Shown here one piece after another: positions 28,201 through 42,000 of a stretch of DNA of 64,000 nt (position 1 is its first letter; every line of letters starts with the position of its first letter). A program made the position numbers and the translations under genes. The stretch comes from Agriotes lineatus (taxonomy: Eukaryota; Arthropoda; Insecta; Coleoptera; Elateridae), in NCBI GenBank assembly GCA_940337035.1, contig CALNHX010001058.1:1-64000 (forward strand), in the 5' to 3' direction. The notes under the pieces were generated by a model, which did not search any database, had not been told where the DNA came from, and saw nothing but the letters and a program-made list of their open reading frames with translations.

Positions 28201-31200
28201 ATGGCTAAATAAGCTCCAAATGCACTCCTACAGCGTTAACAACCTCTGCAATTAATTCTAAGATGGCTGTTGAGCACCAGGTAGTGATGGCACGCATTGG
28301 AGGCCTTCAATTATTATATTTTGACCGGCACTAGGTATTATAGTAATTCGAAAAATATTTTCTGTAGATAATATTTACTGAAGAACGTAATTTCCAAACG
28401 TTTTAACGCACCTTAATACTAAACCATTAAACTTGGATCTTTTGGATGCAGAAAAATTTAATATAGCAGCTTTATATGGCTAAATAAGCTCCAAATGCAC
28501 TCCTACAGCTTTAACAACATCTGCAATCAATTCTAAGCCGGTTATCGAGCACCTGGTAGTGATGGCAAGCTCTGTAGGACTACAATTATTATATTTTGAT
28601 CGACACTAGGTATTATAGTAATTCGAAATATATTTTCTGTAGTTACTATTTACTGAAAAACGTGCTTTTCAAACGTTTTAACGCACCTTAATACTAAACC
28701 ATTGAAATTGAATTTTTTGGATGCAGAAAAATTTAATATAGCAGCTTTATATGGCTAAATAAGTTCCAAACGCACCTCTACAGCGTTAACAACCTCTGCA
28801 ATCAATTCTAAGCCGGTTATTGAGCACCTGGTAGTGATGGCACGCTTTGTAGGACTACAATTATTATATTTTGATCGACACTAGGTATTATAGTAATTCG
28901 AAATATATTTTCTGTAGTTAATATTTACTGAAAAAGTTGCTTTTTAAAGGTTTTATCGCACCTTAATACTAAACCATTAAACTTGAAGTTTTTGGATGCA
29001 GAAAAATTTAAAATAGCAGCTTTATATGGCCAAATAAGCTCCAAATGCACTCCTACAGCGTTAACAACCTCTGCAATCAATTCTAAGCCGTTTATTGAGC
29101 ACCTGGTAGTGATGGCACGCTTTGAAGGGCTACAATTATTATATTTTGATTGACACTAGATTTGTAGTAATTCGAAATATATTTTCTGTAGTTAATATTT
29201 ACTGATAAGCGTGCTTTTCAGACGTTTTAACGCACCTTAATACTAAACTATTGAACTTGAATTTTTTGATGCAGAAAAATTTAATATAGCAGCTTTATAT
29301 GGCTAAATAAGTTCCAAATGCACTCCTACAGCGTTAACAACCTCTGCAATCAATTCTAAGCCGGTTATTGAGCACCTGGTAGAGATGGTACGCTTTGTAG
29401 GGCTACAATTATTATATTTTGACAGACAATAGGTATTGTAGTAATTCGAAATATATTTACTGTAGTTAATATTTACTGAAAAACGTGCTTTTCAGACGTT
29501 TTAACGCACCTTAATAGTAAACTATTGAACTTGAATTTTTTGGATGCAGAATAATTTAATATAGCAGCTTTATATGGCTAAGTCAGCTCCAAATGCATTC
29601 CTATAGCGTTAACAACCTCTGCAATCAATTCTAAGCCGGTTATCGAGCACCTGGTAGTGATGGCACGCTTTGTAGGGCTACAATTATAATATTTTGATCG
29701 ATACTAGGTACTATAGTAATTCGAAATATATTTTACCTAGTTACTATTTACTGAAAAACGTGCTTTTCAAACGTTTTAACGCACCTTAATACTAAACCAT
29801 GGAACTTGAATTTTTTGGATGCAGAAAAATTTAATATAGCAGCTTTATAAGGCTAAATAAGCTCCAAATGCACTCCTAAAGCGTTAACAACCTCTGCAAT
29901 CAATTCTAAGCCGGTTATTGAGCACCTGGTAGTGTTGGCACGCTTTGTAGGGCTACAATTATTTTATTTTGATCGACACTTAGTATTATAGTAATTCGAA
30001 ATATATTTTCTGTAGTTAATATTTACTGAAAAACGTCCTTTTCAAACGTTTTAACGCACCTTAATACTAAACTATTGAACTTGAATTTTTTGGATGCAGA
30101 AAAATTTAATATAGCAGCTTTATATGGCTAAATAAGCTCCAACTGCACCCCAACAGCTTTATCAACCTCTGCAATCAATTCTAAGCCGGTTATCGAGCCC
30201 CTGGTAGTATTGGCACGCTTTGTAGGACTACAGTTATTATATTTTAATCGACACTAGATATTACAGTAATTCGAAATATACTTTCTATAGTTACTATTTA
30301 CTGAAAAACGTCCTTTTCAAACGTTTTAACGCACCTTAATACTAAACTATTGAACTTGAATTTTTTGGATGCAGAAAAATTTAATATAGCAGATTTATAT
30401 GGCTAACTAAGCTCCAAATGCACCGCTTCAGCGTTACCAACCTCTGCAATCAATTCTAAGCCGGCTATTGAGCACCAGGTAGTGATGGCACGCATTGGAG
30501 GCCATCAATTATTAAATTTTGATAGACACTAGGTATTGTAGTAATTCGAAATATATTTTCTGTAGTTAATATTTACTGAAAAACGTAATTTTCAAACGTT
30601 TTAACGCACCTTAATAGTAAACTATTGAACTTGATTTTTTTGGATGCAGAAAGATTTAATATAGCGTCTTTATATGGCTAAATAAGTTCCAAATGCACTC
30701 CTACAGCTTTAACAACCTCTGCAATCAATTATAAGCCGGTTATCGAGCACCTGGTAGTGATGGCACGCTCTGTAGGAATACAATTATTATATTTTGATCG
30801 GCACTAGGTATTATAGTAATTCGAAAAATATTTTCTGTAGTTAATATTTACTGAAAAACGTAATTTTCAAACGTTTTAACCCACCTTAATACTAAACCAT
30901 CAAACTTGAATTTTTTGGATGCAGAAAAATTTAAAATATCAGCTTTATATAGCTAAATAAGCTCCAAATGCACTCCTACAACGTTAACAACCTCTGCAAT
31001 CAATTCTAAGCCGTTTATTGAGCACCTGGTAGTGATGGCACGCGTTGTAGGGCTACAATTATTATATTTTGATTGAAAACTAGATATTGTAGTAATTCGA
31101 AATATATTTTCTGTAGTTAATATTTACTGAAAAACGTGCTTTTCAGACGTTTTAACGCACCTTAATACTAAACTATTGAACTTGAATTTTTTGGATGCAG

Positions 31201-32399
31201 AAAAATTTAATATAGCAGCTTTGTATGGCTAAATAAGTTCCAAATGCACTGCTACAGCGTTAACAACCTCTGCAATCAATTCTAAGCCGGTTATTGAGCA
31301 CCTGGTAGAGATGGTACGCTTTGTAGGGCTACAATTAATATATTTTGATAGACACTAGGTATTGTAGTAATTCGAAATATATTTTCTGTAGTTAATATTT
31401 ACTGAAAAACGTGCTTTTCAGACGTTTTAACGCACCTTAATAGTAAAGTATTGAACTTGAATCTTTTGGATGCAGAATAATTTAATATAGCAGCTTTATA
31501 TGGTTAAATCAGCTCCAAATGCACTCCTACAGCGTTAACAACCTCTGCAATCAATTCTAAGCCGGTTATCGAGCACCTGGTAGTGATGGCACGCTTTGTA
31601 GGGCTACAATTATTATATTTTGATCGATACTAGGTATTATAGTAATTCGAAATATATTTTATGTAGTTACTATTTACTGAAAAACGTGCTTTTCAAACGT
31701 TTTAACGCACCTTAATACTAAACCATGGAACTTGAATTTTTTGGATGCAGAAAAATTTAATATAGCAGCTTTATATGGCTAAATAAGCTCCAAATGCACT
31801 CCTACAGCTTTAACAACCTCTGCAATCAATTCTAAGCCGGTTATCGAGCACCTGGTAGTGTTGGCACGCTTTGTAGGGCTACAATTATTATATTTTGATA
31901 GACACTAGTTATTGTAGTAATTCGAAATATATTTTCTGTAGTTAATATTTACTGAAAAACGTAATTTTCAAACGTTTTAACGCACCTTAATACTAAACTA
32001 TTAAACTTGTTTTTTTTGGATGCAAAAAAATTTAATATAGCAGCTTTATATGGCTAAATAAGCTCCAAATGCACTCCTGCAGCGTTAACAACCTCTGCAA
32101 TCAATTCTAAGCCGGTTATTGAGCACCTGGTAGAGATGGTACGCTTTGTAGGGCTAGAATTATTATATTTTGATAGACACTAGGTATTGTAGTAATTCGA
32201 AATATATTTTCTGTAGTTAATATTTACTGAAAAACGTGCTTTTCAGACGTTTTAACGCACCTTAATACTAAACTATTGCACTTGAATTTTTTGGATGCAG
32301 AATAATTTAATATAGCTGCTTTATATAGCTAAATCAGCTCCAAATGCACTCCTACAGCGTTAACAACCTCTGCAATCAATTCTAAGCCGGTTATCGAGC

Positions 32400-35300
32400 A
32401 CCTGGTAGTGATGGCACGCTTTGTAGGGCTACAATTATTATATTTTGATCGACACTAGGTATTATAGTAATTCGAAATATATTTTCTGTAGTTAATATTT
32501 ACTGAAAAAGTTGCTTTTCAAACGTTTTATCGCACCTTAATACTAAACCATGAAACTTGAATTTTTTGGATGCAGAAAAATTTAATATAGCAGCTTTATA
32601 TGGCTAAATAAGCTCCAAATGCACTCCTACAGCTTTAACAACCTCTGCAATCAATTCTAAGCCGGTTATCGAGCACCTGGTAGAGATGGCACGCTTTGTA
32701 GGGCTACAATTATTATATTTTGATCGATACTAGGTATTATAGTAATTCTAAATATATTTTTTGTAGTTACTATTTACTGAAAAACGTGCTTTTCAAACGT
32801 TTTAACGCACCTTAATACTAAACCATGAAACTTGAATTTTTAGGATGCAGAAAAATATAATATAGCAGCTTTATATGGCTAAATAAGCTCCAAATGCACC
32901 CCTACAGCGTTAACAACCTCTGCAATCAATTCTAAGCCGGCTATTGAGCACCAGGTAGTGATGGTACGCATTGGAGGCCTTCAATTATTATATTTTGATC
33001 GGCACTAGGTATTATAGTAATTCGAAATATATTTTCTGTAGTTAATATTTACTGAAAAAGTTGCTTTTCAAACGTTTTATCGCACCTTAATACTAAACCA
33101 TTGAACTTGAATTTTTTGGATGCAGAAAAATTTAAAATAGCATCTCTATATGGCTGAATAAGCTCCAAATGCACTCTTACAGCGTTAACAACCTCTGCAA
33201 TCAATTCTAAGCCGGTTATTGAGCACCTGGTAGTGATGGCACTCCTTGTATGGCTACAATTATTATATTTTGATAGACACTGGGTATTGTAGTAATTCGA
33301 AATATATTTTCTGTAGTTAATATTTACTGAAGAACGTAATTTCCAAACGTTTTAACGCACCTTAATACTAAACCATTAAACTTGGATTTTTTAGATGCAG
33401 AAGAATTTAATATAGCAGTTTTATATGGCTAAAAAGCCTCAAATGCACTCCTACAGCTTTAGCAACCTCTGCAATCAATTCTAAGCCGGTTATCGAGCAC
33501 CTGGTAGTGATGGCACGCTCTGTAGGACTACAATTATTATATTTTGATCGACACTAGTTATTATAGTAACTCGAAATATATTTTCTGTAGTTACTATTTA
33601 CTGAAAAACGTGCTTTTCAAACGTTTTAACGCACCTTAATACTAAACCATTGAAATTGAATTTTTTGGATGCAGAAAAATTTAATATAGCAACTTTATAT
33701 GACTAAATAAGCTCCAAATGAACCCCTACCGCGTTAGCAACCACTGCAATCAATTCTAAGCCGGTTATTGAGCGCCTGGTAGTGATGGCACGCTTTGTAG
33801 GGCTACAATTATTATATTTTGATAGACACTAGGTATTATAGTAATTCGAAATATATTTTCTGTAGTTACTATTTACTGAAAAACCTGCTTTTCAAACGTT
33901 TTAACGCACCTTAATACTAAACCATGGAACTTGAATTTTTTGGATGCAGAAAAATTTAATATAGCAGCTTTGTATGGCTAAATAAGCTCCAAATGCACTC
34001 CTACAGCTTTAACAACCTCTGCAATCAATTCTAAGCCGGTTATGGAGCACCTGGTAGTGATGGCACGCTTTGTAGGGCTACAATTATTATACTTTGATCG
34101 ATACTAGGTATTATAGTAATTCGAAATATATTTTATGTAGTTACTATTTACTGAAAACCCTGCTTTTCAAACGTTTTAACGCACCTTAATACTAAAACAT
34201 TGAACTTGAATTTTTTGGATGCAGAAAAATTTAATATAGCAGCTTTGTATGGCTAAATAAGCTCCAAATGCACTCCTACAGCTTTAACAACCTCTGCAAT
34301 CAATTCTAAGCCGGTTATCGAGCACCTGGTAGTGTTGGCACGCTTTGTAGGGCTACAATTATTATATTTTGATAGACACTAGGTATTATAGTAATTCGAA
34401 ATATTTTTTCTGTAGTTACTATTTACTGAAAAACGTGCTTTTCAAACGTTTTAACGCAACTTAATACTAAACCATTGAAATTGAATTTTTTGGATGCAGA
34501 AAAATTTAATATAGCAGCTTTATATGGCTAAATAAGCTCCAAATGCACCCCTTCAGAGTTAACAACCTCTGCAATCAATTCTAAGCCGGCTATTGAGCAC
34601 CAGGTAGTGATGGCACGCTTTGTAGGGCTACAATTATTATATTTTGATCGATACTAGGTATTACAGTAATTCGAAATATATTTTTTGTAGTTACTATTTA
34701 CTGAAAAACGTGCTTTTCAAACGTTTTAACGCACCTTAATACTAAACCATGAAACTTGAATTTTTTGGATGCAGAAAAATTTAATATAGCAGCTTTATAT
34801 GGCTAAATAAGCTCCAAATGCACCCCTACAGCGTTAACAACCTCTGCAATCAATTCTAAGCCGGTTATTGAGCACCTGGTAGAGATGGTACGCTTTGTAG
34901 GGCTACAATTATTATATTTTGATAGACACTAGGTATTGTAGTAATTCGAAATATATTTTCTGTAGTTAATATTTACTGAAAAACGTGCTTTTCAGACGTT
35001 TTAACGCATCTTAATAGTAAACTATTGAACTTGAATCTTTTGGATGCAGAATAATTTAATATAGCAGCTTTATATGGCTAAATCAGCTCCAAATGCACTC
35101 CTACAGTGTTAACAACCTCTGCAATCAATTCTAAGCTGGTTATGGAGCACCTGGTAGTGATGGCACGCATTGGAGGCCTTCAATTATTATATTTTGTTCG
35201 GCACTAGGTATTATAGTAATTCGAAAAATATTTTCTGTAGTTAATATCTACTGAAGAACGTAATTTTCAAACGTTTTAACGCACCATAATACTAAACCAT

Positions 35301-38300
35301 TAAACTGGGATTTTTTGGATGCAGAAAAATTTAATATAGCAGCTTTATATGGCTAAATAAGCTCCAAATGCACTCCTACAGCTTTAACAACCTCTGCAAT
35401 CAATTCGAAGCAGGTTATCGAGCACCTGGTAGTGATGGCACGCTCTGTAGGGCTACAATTATTATATTTTGATCGACACTAGGTATTATAGTAATTCGAA
35501 ATATATTTTCTGTAGTTACTATTTACTGAAAAACGTGCTTTTCAAACGTTTTAACGCACCTTAATACTAAACGCAGAAAAATTTAATATAGCAGCTTTAT
35601 TTGGCTAAATAAGCTCCAAATGCACCACTACAGCGTTAACAACCTCTGCAATCAATTCTAAGCCGGTTATTGAGCGCCTGGTAGTGATGGCACGCTTTGT
35701 AGGACTGCAATTATTATATTTTGATCGACACTAGGTATTATAGTAATTCGAAATATATTTTCTGTAGTTACTATTTACTGAAAAACGTGCTTTTCAAACG
35801 TTTTAACGCAACTTAATGCTAAACCATTGAAATTGAATTTTTGGGATGCAGAAAAATTTAATATAGCAGCTTTATATGGCTAAATAAGCTCCAAATGCAC
35901 CCCTACAGCGTTAACAACCTCTGCAATCAATTCTAAGCCGGCTATTGAGCACCAGGTAATGATGGCACGCATTGGAGGCCTTCAATTATTATATTTTGAT
36001 CGGCACTAGGTATTATAGTAATTCGAAAAATATTTTCTATAGTTAATATTTACTGAAGAACGTAATTTCCAAACGTTTTAACGCACCTTAATACTAAACC
36101 ATTAAACTTGTATTTTTTGGATGCAGAAAAATTGAATATAGCAGCTTTATATGGCTAAAAAGCTCCAAATGCACTCCTACAGCTTTAACAACCTCTGCAA
36201 TCAATTCTAAGCCGGTTATTGAGCGCCTGGTAGTGATGGCACGCTTTGTAGGACTACAATTAATATATTTTGATCCCCACTAGGTATTATAGTAATTCGA
36301 AATATACTTTCTGTAGTTAATATTTACTGAAAAACGTGATTTTCAAACGTTTTAACGCACCTTAATACTAAACCATTGAAATTGAATTTTTTGGATGCAG
36401 AAAAATTTAATATAGCAGCTTTATATGACTAAATAAGCTCCAAATGAACCCCTACAACGTTAACAACCTCTGCAATCAATTCTAAGCCGGTTATTGAGCG
36501 CCTGGTAGTGATGGCACGCTTTGTAGGACTACAATTAATATATTTTGATCGACACTAGGTATTATAGTAATTCGAAATATATTTTCTGTAGTTAATATTT
36601 ACTGAAAAAGTTGCTTTTCAAACGTTTTATCGCACCTTAATACTAAACTATGGAACTTGAATTTTTTGGATGCAGAAAAATTTAATATAGCAGCTTTGTA
36701 TATCTAAATAAGCTCCAAATGTACTCCTACAGCTTTAACAACCTCTGCAATCTATTCTAAGCCGGTTATCGAGCACCTGGTAGTGTTGGCACGCTTTGTA
36801 GGGCTACAATTATTATATTTTGATAGACACTAGGTATTGTAGTAATTCGAAATATATTTTCTGTAGTTAATATTTACTGAAAAACGTAATTTTCAAACGT
36901 TTTAACGCACCTTAATACTAAACTATTAAACTTGTTTTTTTTGGATGCAGAAAAATTTAATATAGCAGCTTTATATGGCTAAATAAGCTCCAAATGCACT
37001 CCTGCAGCGTTAACAACCTCTGCAATCAATTCTAAGCCGGTTATTGAGCACCTGGTAGAGATGGTACGCTTTGTAGGGCTAGAATTATTATATTTTGATA
37101 GACACTAGGTATTGTAGTAATTCGAAATATATTTTCTGTAGTTAATATTTACTGAAAAACGTGCTTTTCAGACATTTTAACGCACCTTAATACTAAACTA
37201 TTGCACTTGAATTTTTTGGATGCAGAATAATTTAATATAGCAGCTTTATATAGCTAAATCAGCTCCAAATGCACTCCTACAGCGTTAACAACCTCTGCAA
37301 TCAATTCTAAGCCGGTTATCGAGCACCTGGTAGTGATGGCACGCTTTGCAGGACTACAATTATTATATTTTGATCGACACTAGGTATTATAGTAATTCGA
37401 AATATATTTTCTGTAGTTAATATTTACTGAAAAAGTTGCTTTTCAAACGTTTTATCGCACCTTAATACTAAACCATGAAACTTGAATTTTTTGGATGCAG
37501 AAAAATTTAATATAGCAGCTTTATATGGCTAAATAAGCTCCAAATGCACTCCTACAGCTTTAACAACCTCTGCAATCAATTCTAAGCCGGTTATCGAGCA
37601 CCTGGTAGAGATGGCACGCTTTGTAGGGCTACAATTATTATATTTTGATCGATACTAGGTATTATAGTAATTCTAAATATATTTTTTGTAGTTACTATTT
37701 ACTGAAAAACGTGCTTTTCAAACGTTTTAACGCACCTTAATACTAAACCATGAAACTTGAATTTTTTGGATGCAGAAAAATATAATATAGCAGCTTTATA
37801 TGGCTAAATAAGCTCCAAATGCACCCCTACAGCGTTAACAACCTCTGCAATCAATTCTAAGCCGGCTATTGAGCACCAGGTAGTGATGGTACGCATTGGA
37901 GGCCTTCAATTATTATATTTTGATCGGCACTAGGTATTATAGTAATTCGAAATATATTTTCTGTAGTTAATATTTACTGAAAAAGTTGCTTTTCAAACGT
38001 TTTATCGCACCTTAATACTAAACCATTGAACTTGAATTTTTTGGATGCAGAAAAATTTAAAATAGCATCTCTATATGGCTGAATAAGCTCCAAATGCACT
38101 CTTACAGCGTTAACAACCTCTGCAATCAATTCTAAGCCGGTTATTGAGCACCTGGTAGTGATGGTACGCATTGGAGGCCTTCAATTATTATATTTTGATC
38201 GGCACTAGGTATTATAGTAATTCGAAATATATTTTCTGTAGTTAATATTTACTGAAAAAGTTGCTTTTCAAACGTTTTATCGCACCTTAATACTAAACCA

Positions 38301-41300
38301 TTGAACTTGAATTTTTTGGATGCAGAAAAATTTAAAATAGCATCTCTATATGGCTGAATAAGCTCCAAATGCACCCCTTCAGAGTTAACAACCTCTGCAA
38401 TCAATTCTAAGCCGGCTATTGAGCACCAGGTAGTGATGGCACGCTTTGTAGGGCTACAATTATTATATTTTGATCGATACTAGGTATTACAGTAATTCGA
38501 AATATATTTTCTGTAGTTAATATTTACTGAAAAACGTGCTTTTCAGACGTTTTAACGCATCTTAATAGTAAACTATTGAACTTGAATCTTTTGGATGCAG
38601 AATAATTTAATATAGCAGCTTTATATGGCTAAATCAGCTCCAAATGCACTCCTACAGTGTTAACAACCTCTGCAATCAATTCTAAGCTGGTTATGGAGCA
38701 CCTGGTAGTGATGGCACGAATTGGAGGCCTTCAATTATTATATTTTGTTCGGCACTAGGTATTATAGTAATTCGAAAAATATTTTCTGTAGTTAATATAT
38801 ACTGAAGAACGTAATTTTCAAACGTTTTAACGCACCATAATACTAAACCATTAAACTGGGATTTTTTGGATGCAGAAAAATTTAATATAGCAGCTTTATA
38901 TGGCTAAATAAGCTCCAAATGCACTCCTACAGCTTTAACAACCTCTGCAATCAATTCGAAGCCGGTTATCGAGCACCTGGTAGTGATGGCACGCTCTGTA
39001 GGGCTACAATTATTATATTTTGATCGACACTAGGTATTATAGTAATTAGAAATATATTTTCTGTAGTTACTATTTCCTGAAAAACGTGCTTTTCAAACGT
39101 TTTAACGCACCTTAATACTAAACGCAGAAAAATTTAATATAGCAGCTTTATTTGGCTAAATAAGCTCCAAATGCACCACTACAGCGTTAACAACCTCTGC
39201 AATCAATTCTAAGCCGGTTATTGAGCGCCTGGTAGTGATGGCACGCTTTGTAGGACTGCAATTATTATATTTTGATCGACACTAGGTATTATAGTAATTC
39301 GAAATATATTTTCTGTAGTTAATATTTACTGAAAAAGTTGCTTTTCAAACGTTTTATCGCACCTTAATACTAATCCATTGAACTTGAATTTTTTGGATGC
39401 AGAAAAATTTAAAATAACATCTCTATATGGCTGAATAAGCGCCAAATGCACTCTTACAGCGTTAACAACCTCTGCAATCAATTCTAAGCCGGTTATTGAG
39501 CACCTGGTAGTGATGGCACTCCTTGTAGGGCTACAATTATTATATTTTGATAGACACTAGGTATTATAGTAATTCGAAATATATTTTCTGTAGTTACTAT
39601 TTACTGAAAAACGTGCTTTTCAAACGTTTTAACGCACCTTAATACTAAACGCAGAAAAATTTAATATAGCAGCTTTATTTGGCTAAATAAGCTCCAAATG
39701 CACCACTACAGCGTTAACAACCTCTGCAATCAATTCTAAGCCGGTTATTGAGCGCCTGGTAGTGATGGCACGCTTTGTAGGACTGCAATTATTATATTTT
39801 GATCGACACTAGGTATTATAGTAATTCGAAATATATTTTCTGTAGTTAATATTTACTGAAAAAGTTGCTTTTCAAACGTTTTATCGCACCTTAATACTAA
39901 TCCATTGAACTTGAATTTTTTGGATGCAGAAAAATTTAAAATAACATCTCTATATGGCTGAATAAGCTCCAAATGCACTCCTACAGCTTTAACAACCTCT
40001 GCAATCAATTCTAAGGCGGTTATGGAGCACCTGGTAGTGATGGCACGCTTTGTAGGGCTACAATTATTATATTTTGATCGATACTAGGTATTATAGTAAT
40101 TCGAAATATATTTTATGTAGTTACTATTTACTGAAAACCCTGCTTTTCAAACGTTTTAACGTACCTTAATACAAAAACATTAAACTTGAATTTTTTGGAT
40201 GCAGAAAAATTTAATATAGCAGCTTTGTATGGCTAAATAAGCTCCAAATGCACTCCTACAGCTTTAACAACATCTGCAATCAATTCTAAGCCGGTTATCG
40301 AGCACCTGGTAGTGTTGGCACGCTTTGTAGGGCTACAATTATTATATTTTGATAGACACTAGGTATTATAGTAATTCGAAATATATTTTCTGTAGTTACT
40401 ATTTACTGAAAAACGTGCTTTTCAAACGTTTTAACGCAACTTAATACTAAACCATTGAAATTGAATTTTTTGGATGCAGAAAAATTTAATATAGCAGCTT
40501 TATATGGCTAAATAAGCTCCAAATGCACCCCTTCAGAGTTAACAACCTCTGCAATCAATTCTAAGCCGGCTATTGAGCACCAGGTAGTGATGGCACGCTT
40601 TGAAGGGCTACAATTATTATATTTTGATCGATACTAGGTATTACAGTAATTCGAAATATATTTTTTGTAGTTACTATTTACTGAAAAACGTACTTTTCAA
40701 ACGTTTTAACGCACCTTAATACTAAACCATGAAACTTGAATTTTTTGGATGCAGAAAAATTTAATATAGCAGCTTTATATGGCTAAATAAGCTCCAAATG
40801 CACCCCTACAGCGTTAACAACCTCTGCAATCAATACTAAGCCGGTTATTGAGCACCTGGTAGAGATGGTACGCTTTGTAGGGCTACAATTATTATATTTT
40901 GATAGACACTAGGTATTGTAGTAATTCGAAATATATTTTCTGTAGTTAATATTTACTGAAAAACGTGCTTTTCAGACGTTTTAACGCATCTTAATAGTAA
41001 ACTATTGAACTTGAATCTTTTGGATGCAGAATAATTTAATATAGCAGCTTTATATGGCTAAATCAGCTCCAAATGCACTCCTACAGTGTTAACAACCTCT
41101 GCAATCAATTCTAAGCTGGTTATGGAGCACCTGGTAGTGATGGCACGCATTGGAGGCCTTCAATTATTATATTTTGTTCGGCACTAGGTATTATAGTAAT
41201 TCGAAAAATATTTTCTGTAGTTAATATCTACTGAAGAACGTAATTTTCAAACGTTTTAACGCACCATAATACTAAACCATTAAACTGGGATTTTTTGGAT

Positions 41301-42000
41301 GCAGAAAAATTTAATATAGCAGCTTTATTTGGCTAAATAAGCTCCAAATGCACCACTACAGCGTTAACAACCTCTGCAATCAATTCTAAGCCGGTTATTG
41401 AGCGCCTGGTAGTGATGGCACGCTTTGTAGGACTGCAATTATTATATTTTGATCGACACTAGGTATTATAGTAATTCGAAATATATTTTCTGTAGTTAAT
41501 ATTTACTGAAAAAGTTGCTTTTCAAACGTTTTATCGCACCTTAATACTAATCCATTGAACTTGAATTTTTTGGATGCAGAAAAATTTAAAATAACATCTC
41601 TATATGGCTGAATAAGCTCCAAATGCACTCTTACAGCGTTAACAACCTCTGCAATCAATTCTAAGCCGGTTATTGAGCACCTGGTAGTGATGGCACTCCT
41701 TGTAGGGCTACAATTATTATATTTTGATAGACACTAGGTATTGTAGTAATTCGAAATATATTTTCTGTAGTTAATATTTACTGAAAAACGTGCTTTTCAA
41801 ACGTTTTAACGCACCTTAATACTAAACTATTGAACTTGAATTTTTTTGATGCAGAACAATTTAATTTAGCAGCTTTATATGGCTAAATAAGCTCCAAATG
41901 GACTCCTACAGCGTTAACAACCTCTGCAATCAATTCTAAGCCGGTTATTGAGCACGTGGTAGAGATCGTACGCTTTGTAGGGCTACAATTATTATATTTT
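32400..42000 (+). repeat. Interleaved higher-order duplications in the distal left arm
   Basis: Several long matches at different offsets: caacttaatgctaaacc at 25,661 and 35,809 (10,148 bp), covering about 25.6-26.9 and 35.7-37.0 kb; aaccatgaaactt followed by gcagaaaaatataatat at 32,821 and 37,746 (4,925 bp); ctgaaaaccctgc at 34,151 and 40,131 (5,980 bp). A deletion junction ctaaacgcagaaa, which removes about 29 bp, occurs near 35,570, 39,122 and 39,649. Unlike the 15-32 kb region this block has no single period. It looks like a mosaic of repeated exchanges. Confidence 0.7.

Larger units (their letters stand above)
15105..32400 (+). repeat. About 5.87-kb higher-order repeat, three copies with monomer gains and losses
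   Basis: The rare string ataatataatatagcag is at 15,341, 21,216 and 27,080, giving offsets of 5,875 and 5,864. A second marker, the shortened gacactagatttgtag, is at about 17,421, 23,296 and 29,160 with the same offsets. Further along, the marker tatagcgtctttatatgg is at 18,651, 23,701 and 30,665. So copy 2 lost about 825 bp (three monomers) between the second and third markers, and copy 3 gained about one monomer. The unit is about 21 monomers. Copies look very similar base for base, so the amplification is recent. Confidence 0.85.

Noticed and set aside
37974..38171. 65-codon open frame on the minus strand within the left satellite arm
   Set aside because: It is antisense monomer sequence. 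Neighbouring monomers with one or two substitutions lack it, so it is a chance frame.
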